Origin: Marinobacter salinisoli
GTDB lineage: Bacteria; Pseudomonadota; Gammaproteobacteria; Pseudomonadales; Oleiphilaceae
Assembly: GCF_017301335.1 (NCBI RefSeq)
Contig: NZ_CP071247.1
Coordinates: 1,798,001-1,862,000, forward strand
Reading direction: 5' to 3'
Length of the DNA stretch: 64,000 nucleotides
Under the pieces are notes generated by a model. The model saw nothing but the letters and a program-made list of their open reading frames with translations. It did no database searches and was not told the origin of the DNA. Of this stretch, positions 59,598-64,000 are shown in pieces. The translations under genes and the position numbers were made by a program. Each line of letters starts with the position of its first letter. Position 1 is the stretch's first letter.

Positions 59598-59936
59598 ATG
59601 AAACGTCTATTCACTTATTCCGCATCCCTGACGTTGCTGCTGGCGGTATCGCCGTCTTACGGCGAGTACTGGGAGGAGCACCCAAGCGTAGAAGCGGTGA
59701 TGACCGAACAGGGCATGGGTGGAACCAACCCGGTCGGCCTGAATCCAGGCATGGTGGAAAATGACCGCCGGATGCAGTTGGAACGGGGGCTGTATCAGGA
59801 GTTTGATATCGAAAGCCTGCCGCCGACCGCAGCTGGCAGCCCGGAAACTGACGCATCGGTAAGGCCGGCAAGTATGGACTGGGATGCGGTTGAAGACACT
59901 CGCAGGATGCAGCTGGAACGTGGTTTTTACCATTAA
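59598..59936 (+). CDS. Small secreted protein, LPPT family, copy 3
   Basis: 112 residues. GAGGAGGA lies seven bases ahead of the ATG. Signal peptide ends PSYGEYW. It lacks the His/Met segment of copies 1 and 2 but keeps FDIESLPPTAAG. It has its own internal repeat: VENDRRMQLERGLYQ and VEDTRRMQLERGFYH, on either side of the LPPT motif. So the three copies share the LPPT core and differ in the flanks. Function unknown. Confidence 0.72.
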   Translation: MKRLFTYSASLTLLLAVSPSYGEYWEEHPSVEAVMTEQGMGGTNPVGLNPGMVENDRRMQLERGLYQEFDIESLPPTAAGSPETDASVRPASMDWDAVEDTRRMQLERGFYH

Positions 59937-59960
59937 CCATGCCTCCAGGCCTGCCTCGCC

Positions 59961-59981
59961 CGGGTAGCTGATGGCTACCCG
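59961..59981. terminator. Stem-loop after LPPT copy 3
   Basis: CGGGTAGC, loop TGATG, GCTACCCG. Eight-base stem 25 bases after the stop. No strong T-run. A second stem GTCTGGCG / CGCCAGAC at 59993-60014 overlaps the stop of the convergent SRPBCC gene. Either may end transcription. Confidence 0.45.
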
Positions 59982-60003
59982 TGAGAGGGTTTGTCTGGCG
60001 CGT

Positions 60004-60432
60004 CTACGCCAGACTTGGCGCCTTTTTGATGCCCCTGCGAATCGCCTGTTCCAGCGCAGAGCTCAGCATCTTCCCGGTGAACGGGACGACGTCTTCAAAG
60101 CTGATGGTGTAGTTGATGCGGGTTTGGCCTTCCGGCGTATCGGCAAAGCAGATACGGCCAACGTGATTCTTGATCGGGCTGATGCTGGTGATGCTGTACT
60201 CAATCAATGAATCCGGCTCGAAGTTGAGAACCGTCTCTTCAAGCCCAACCGGGCCAAAGCCAATCTTCCTTACCGAACCGATGCCGTTGGGGTCGGCCTG
60301 ATCGCTGTCCTTGACCCGTTTGATGGGGGCGCCCAGCAATTTCCCGAACGTGTAGTGATCGGCAAACAACGCAAACACCCTGTCCCGGGGGGCGTTGATA
60401 GTCTCTATGATTTCAATGTTATAGGCGGCCAT
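60004..60432 (-). CDS. SRPBCC (START-like) superfamily protein
   Basis: 142 residues from ATG 60432; the longer frame would add an unlikely tail with no ribosome site. YNIEIIETINAPRDRVFALF opens the fold (quoted as INAPRDRVFALF), with SDQADPNGIGSVRKIGFGPV and a final helix AIRRGIKKA. SRPBCC proteins hold hydrophobic ligands in a cavity, some as cyclases or lipid carriers; nothing here decides the ligand. Divergent from nothing; convergent with LPPT copy 3. Confidence 0.85.
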   Translation of the reverse strand: MAAYNIEIIETINAPRDRVFALFADHYTFGKLLGAPIKRVKDSDQADPNGIGSVRKIGFGPVGLEETVLNFEPDSLIEYSITSISPIKNHVGRICFADTPEGQTRINYTISFEDVVPFTGKMLSSALEQAIRRGIKKAPSLA

Positions 60433-60537
60433 GAGGTTGCTCTTTTTATACGTTATGAATGCCAAGGGTATCCCTTTCCCAACGGCAACAACAGTCGTAA
60501 GTATAGACACACCCGGGGCTTGGCCCGAGCTGCCCGG

Positions 60538-61455
60538 TCAGTGTCTGGCGGTATGCCGGTAATCGCGCGGCGACTGCCCCATCACTTTCTTGAACAATCG
60601 GGAAAAGTAGTAGGCGTCATCGTAGCCCAGCCGCCGGCTGATCTCGGCAAAGCTCACATCCGTGCTGTCCAGCAGCTGGCAGGCGCGTTCCACCTTCAGA
60701 TGCAGGAAATGTTGAATCGGGGAGGTGCCGGTCTGCTGGCGGTAGCGGGTGGCGAAGTGGGCAGGCGAGAGCCCGGTGAGTTCCGCCAGCTGTTCCAGCG
60801 ACAGCCGTTCGTCCAGATGTTCGCGCATATAGTTATGAATCGTGTCCAGTTCTTCGCTGCGCCGCTGGCTGGCGTCGTCGATCGTCAGCGGGATGGCGGT
60901 CATCAGCTGGCGCAGGCGGTTGGCGGCGTGGATCAGGCCGGCGGTTCGGAACCCGGTCTGCCGGACGGACAAGAGCCCGTTGAAGTCGACCAGCAGGCGT
61001 GGCTGTCGGCCCAGATGCCGGATGCGGGTGGTGCCGGCGAAGCCCATGTAGTGCCGGAAGTCCTCGGCCAGCGGGCCGGTGTAGTGCACCCAGTGGATGG
61101 TCCAGGGGTTGTCCGGGTCGGCGGTGTAGCGATGTTCTGCCCCGGCGGGCAGCAGGAGCAGGTCTCCGGCACCCACCGTGTAGGGTTCTCCGCCAACACT
61201 CAGAAAGGCTTTCCCTTCCGTGCAGTAAATCAAAAGATTGTCGCTATGATGCTCGCGGTGCATGTGGTGTCCGGCCGCCCGACGATAGTGGCCAAACGCC
61301 AGTGGGTACAGATCCCGGGTGAGCGGGTGGGCGGCCAGCCGCTTTATTGTGGGCTCTGGAACCACATAACGCACGCTGTCCCGAGGCACCGGCCATTGTG
61401 ATGTTTTAATCATAGTTCGACCAAAGTCTTGCTGTTGAATCGAAAGATAGTCCAT
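60538..61455 (-). CDS. mmsR: AraC family regulator, MmsR-like
   Basis: 305 residues; ATG 61413 is also possible as a start. N-terminal cupin-like ligand domain ([11 protein letters not shown] and [14 protein letters not shown]) and C-terminal AraC double helix-turn-helix ([20 protein letters not shown], quoted as [15 protein letters not shown]; and [21 protein letters not shown], quoted as [12 protein letters not shown]). It is divergent from mmsA (122 bases), the same arrangement as MmsR, activator of valine catabolism in Pseudomonas. Role inferred from the neighbour. Confidence 0.82.
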   Translation of the reverse strand: MDYLSIQQQDFGRTMIKTSQWPVPRDSVRYVVPEPTIKRLAAHPLTRDLYPLAFGHYRRAAGHHMHREHHSDNLLIYCTEGKAFLSVGGEPYTVGAGDLLLLPAGAEHRYTADPDNPWTIHWVHYTGPLAEDFRHYMGFAGTTRIRHLGRQPRLLVDFNGLLSVRQTGFRTAGLIHAANRLRQLMTAIPLTIDDASQRRSEELDTIHNYMREHLDERLSLEQLAELTGLSPAHFATRYRQQTGTSPIQHFLHLKVERACQLLDSTDVSFAEISRRLGYDDAYYFSRLFKKVMGQSPRDYRHTARH

Positions 61456-61577
61456 TACGAGCGAAATTTAGTCAATCATCGGTGCGGGTAGCCCGTGCTA
61501 GTCTGTTTTCAATCGTGGACGAAACCGGAATCGGTTTCGGCTTCATTCCCGCACAACAACAAACAGGGATCATTAAC

Positions 61578-63071
61578 ATGAAAAACGTACCTCTGTACCT
61601 TGCTGGCGAGTTCGTTCAGAGCCAGACCAGTGAGTGGATTGACGTCACCAATCCCGCCACCAGCGAAGTGATTGCCAAAGCACCCTGCGCCACCCATGCC
61701 GAGATGGAGCAGGCCATCAAATACGCCGGTGAAGTGTTCAAAACCTGGAAAGAAGTGCCGGTGTCCGAACGTGCCCGCGTCATGCTGCGTTACCAGGCGC
61801 TGCTGAAAGAGCATCATGACGACATCGCTGAGATCCTCGCCCAGGAAACCGGCAAGACCTTCGAAGATGCCAAAGGCGATGTCTGGCGCGGTATCGAAGT
61901 GGTCGAGCACGCCGCCAACGTAGCCTCCCTGATGATGGGTGAAACCGTCGAAAACGTCGCCCGTAGCGTGGATACCCACTCCTGGACCCAGCCGTTGGGC
62001 GTGTGCGCCGGTATCACGCCATTCAACTTCCCGGCGATGATTCCGCTGTGGATGTTCCCGATGGCCATTGCCTGCGGCAACACCTTTATTCTCAAACCGT
62101 CCGAACAGGATCCGCTGACACCGATGCGGCTGGCCGAGCTGTTTGAAGAGGCCGGCGCACCCAAAGGCGTCCTGCAGGTGGTTCACGGTGGTAAAGAGCA
62201 GGTCGATACCCTGCTGACCGATCCCGCTATCAAAGCGGTGTCGTTTGTGGGCTCAGTGCCGGTCGGCCGCTACATCTACGAGACCGGCACGCGCAACATG
62301 AAGCGGGTCCAGAGCTTCGCCGGCGCCAAAAATCACATGGTGATCATGCCGGATGCGGACAAACAGCAGGTGATCAACGCTCTGGTCGGCGCCTCTGTGG
62401 GTGCCGCCGGCCAGCGCTGCATGGCCATCTCCGTGGCCGTGTTCGTGGGCCAGGCCCAGGAGTGGATCCCGGAGCTGAAAGAAGCCATGGCCAAGGTACG
62501 CCCGGGTGCCTGGGATGATGCCGGCGCCAGCTACGGCCCGGTGATCAGCCCGCAGGCCAAGGACCGAATTGAATCACTGATCGCTGCCGGCGAGGCCCAG
62601 GGTGCCAACCTGCTGCTGGATGGCCGCGGTTGCACCGTGGAGGGCTATCCCGATGGTAACTGGGTCGGGCCGACCCTGTTCTCCGGCGTAACCACCGACA
62701 TGGACATCTACCAGGAAGAAATCTTCGGCCCGGTCCTGTCCTGCATGGAACTGGATACCCTGGGTGACGCCATCGAGCTGATCAACGAAAGCCCGTACGG
62801 CAATGGCACCTCCATCTTTACCTCCTCCGGTGGCTGTGCCCGTCGCTTCCAGCACGAGATCGACGTGGGTCAGGTGGGTGTGAACGTACCCATTCCGGTA
62901 CCCCTGCCGTTCTTCTCCTTCACCGGCTGGAAGGGCTCTTTCTACGGTGACCAGCACGCCTACGGCAAGCAGGCGGTTCGTTTCTACACCGAAACCAAGA
63001 CCGTCACCTCACGCTGGTTCTCCAACGAGGTGGCGTCCACCGAAGCCAACTTCTCCATCCAGTTGCGTTGA
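61578..63071 (+). CDS. mmsA: CoA-acylating methylmalonate-semialdehyde dehydrogenase
   Basis: 497 residues from ATG 61578 (AGGGA upstream); the longer frame lacks a ribosome site. Aldehyde dehydrogenase superfamily: [17 protein letters not shown], quoted as [15 protein letters not shown]-binding [15 protein letters not shown], catalytic Cys in GQRCMA. The FNFPAM...CG..FILKPSE pattern and QRCMAIS are typical of MmsA, which turns methylmalonate- or malonate-semialdehyde into propionyl- or acetyl-CoA in valine and inositol catabolism. Followed by an isobutyryl-CoA-dehydrogenase-like gene. Confidence 0.93.
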   Translation: MKNVPLYLAGEFVQSQTSEWIDVTNPATSEVIAKAPCATHAEMEQAIKYAGEVFKTWKEVPVSERARVMLRYQALLKEHHDDIAEILAQETGKTFEDAKGDVWRGIEVVEHAANVASLMMGETVENVARSVDTHSWTQPLGVCAGITPFNFPAMIPLWMFPMAIACGNTFILKPSEQDPLTPMRLAELFEEAGAPKGVLQVVHGGKEQVDTLLTDPAIKAVSFVGSVPVGRYIYETGTRNMKRVQSFAGAKNHMVIMPDADKQQVINALVGASVGAAGQRCMAISVAVFVGQAQEWIPELKEAMAKVRPGAWDDAGASYGPVISPQAKDRIESLIAAGEAQGANLLLDGRGCTVEGYPDGNWVGPTLFSGVTTDMDIYQEEIFGPVLSCMELDTLGDAIELINESPYGNGTSIFTSSGGCARRFQHEIDVGQVGVNVPIPVPLPFFSFTGWKGSFYGDQHAYGKQAVRFYTETKTVTSRWFSNEVASTEANFSIQLR

Positions 63072-63131
63072 TAGACCTGGGGAGCGGGGCAGGGCCAGCC
63101 CGGCCCGGTTCCCGCTTCCGGGAGTAAAAGC

Positions 63132-64000
63132 ATGAATTTTGACCTGAATGAAGATCAGTTGGCGTTTCGCGACGCCGCCCGGGCCTTCGCCGAAAAATCC
63201 ATGGCGCCTTATGCAGCGCACTGGGATGACGAACATATCTTTCCGGTCGATGTGCTCAAAGAAGCCGGCGCAATGGGCTTCATGGGCATGTATACCCCGG
63301 AAGCCTATGGCGGCATGGGGCTGTCCCGCCTGGATACCTCGGTGATTGTTGAGGAGCTGGCCGCGGCCTGCCCATCTACAGCGGCGTTTATCACCATCCA
63401 CAACATGGCCACCTGGATGGTGGCGAGCTTCGCCTCCGATGACCTGAAGCAGGAAATCGTGCCCAAGCTGGCCAGCGGCGAGTGGCTTGCATCCTACTGC
63501 CTGACCGAGCCGGGCGCCGGCTCCGATGCCGCGAGCCTGCGAACCAAGGCCGTTCGCGATGGCGACAGCTACGTGATCAATGGCAGCAAAATGTTTATCT
63601 CCGGCGCCGGCAGCACCGACGTGCTGGTGCTGATGGCTCGAACCGGCGATGCCGACAGCGGCTCCAAAGGGATTACCGCTTTTGTGGTGCCGGCCGACGT
63701 CGACGGCATCTCCTATGGCAAGAACGAAGACAAGATGGGCTGGCACAGCCAGCCGACCCGCATGGTGAGCCTGGAAAACGTTCGTATCCCGGCATCCAAC
63801 CGCATCGGTGCCGAGGGCGAGGGTTTTGCCATTGCCATGAAAGGCCTTGATGGTGGCCGCCTGAATATCGCCACCTGTTCGCTCGGTGGCGCCCAGGCAG
63901 CTCTGTTGCGGGCCCGGAACTACCTGCACGAGCGGGAACAGTTCGGCAAGCCCCTGGCTGCTTTCCAGGCCCTGCAGTTCAAAATCGCCGACATGGCCAC
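63132..64000 (+). CDS. Acyl-CoA dehydrogenase, isobutyryl-CoA type (cut by window edge)
   Basis: First 289 residues of an acyl-CoA dehydrogenase; the gene runs past the window end. NFDLNEDQLAFRDAAR opens it, and CLTEPGAGSDAASLRT and FISGAGSTDVLVLMARTG, quoted as FISGAGSTDV, are the FAD motifs. DGGRLNIATCSLGGAQAALL, quoted as GGRLNIATCSLGGAQ, is typical of isobutyryl-CoA dehydrogenases (ACAD8-like). GGGAG precedes the start. With mmsA and mmsR it supports a valine-degradation operon that continues to the right. Confidence 0.9.
   Translation, partial: MNFDLNEDQLAFRDAARAFAEKSMAPYAAHWDDEHIFPVDVLKEAGAMGFMGMYTPEAYGGMGLSRLDTSVIVEELAAACPSTAAFITIHNMATWMVASFASDDLKQEIVPKLASGEWLASYCLTEPGAGSDAASLRTKAVRDGDSYVINGSKMFISGAGSTDVLVLMARTGDADSGSKGITAFVVPADVDGISYGKNEDKMGWHSQPTRMVSLENVRIPASNRIGAEGEGFAIAMKGLDGGRLNIATCSLGGAQAALLRARNYLHEREQFGKPLAAFQALQFKIADMA

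Noticed and set aside
1..64000. CRISPR arrays, tRNA or rRNA genes, transposases, prophage or integron features
   Set aside because: I looked for regular repeats, cloverleaf-like sequences and mobile-element proteins and saw none that I could support.

Overview
The window looks like chromosomal DNA of a marine gammaproteobacterium of the Marinobacter type. This is inferred from protein character, the moderately high GC, and the mix of fatty-acid, lipase, iron-export and cyclic-di-GMP genes; no rRNA or other marker gene is present to prove it. I see no tRNA, rRNA, CRISPR array, phage or transposase. Genes are densely packed, with many ATGA/TGATG couplings and about equal use of both strands. 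Both window edges cut genes: a LysR regulator on the left and an acyl-CoA dehydrogenase on the right.

Layout. 1-5.2 kb: a LysR regulator divergent from a five-gene operon (ACAD10/11-type acyl-CoA dehydrogenase, SDR, APH-type kinase, histidine phosphatase, SDR) that resembles the route handling hydroxyacyl-CoAs through a phosphorylated intermediate. 5.2-11 kb: a DUF6279 lipoprotein, two tandem DUF4397-repeat lipoproteins and a PBP4-type D,D-peptidase (dacB). 11-18.8 kb: a Tat-exported aldo/keto reductase coupled to a DUF6064-like membrane protein, a cytosolic aldo/keto reductase, a GFA protein, two tandem PQQ sugar dehydrogenases, a YaiI protein, an exported histidine phosphatase and a TerB/DUF533 protein. 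19-22.2 kb: a coupled E1alpha-E1beta-E2 2-oxoacid dehydrogenase operon without E3. 22.3-28 kb: a Cache/GGDEF/EAL protein, a PCu(A)C copper chaperone, an orphan secreted Cys-rich protein, a GST, a YgeA-type racemase, and a scrap of a lost SDR gene.

28-33.3 kb: an anchored periplasmic protein of unknown family next to a secreted lipase, then a GDSL esterase and a 7TM-DISM receptor with an unidentified C-terminal domain. 33-46 kb: housekeeping and accessory genes (DUF2784, SDR, UspA, MscS, a pirin-DoxX pair with divergent LysR, a dienoyl-CoA isomerase-like crotonase, CPBP protease, GGCT, NnrU, ArgP/ArgO, SRAP, ArfB, an HSL-type esterase). 46-52.7 kb: Ohr with an OhrR-like dyad, SDR, ThpR, FetAB iron exporter, a zinc-ribbon methyltransferase and the PA2778/PA2779 pair. 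52.7-58.1 kb: a PLD-family protein divergent from a Ser/Thr kinase-PP2C-FHA cassette, an internally deleted amidotransferase pseudogene and a YebC protein. 58.3-60 kb: three tandem small secreted acidic proteins sharing an LPPT motif. 60-64 kb: an SRPBCC protein and the valine-catabolic region (MmsR-like AraC regulator, mmsA, isobutyryl-CoA-dehydrogenase-like gene).

Most worth following up: the LPPT miniprotein family, the lipase with its unrecognised anchored partner, the kinase/ACAD/phosphatase operon whose phosphatase lacks its second histidine, the tandem DUF4397 lipoproteins, the kinase-phosphatase-FHA cassette, and the amidotransferase gene reduced to its two ends. None of these is proven to be a new system from sequence alone.
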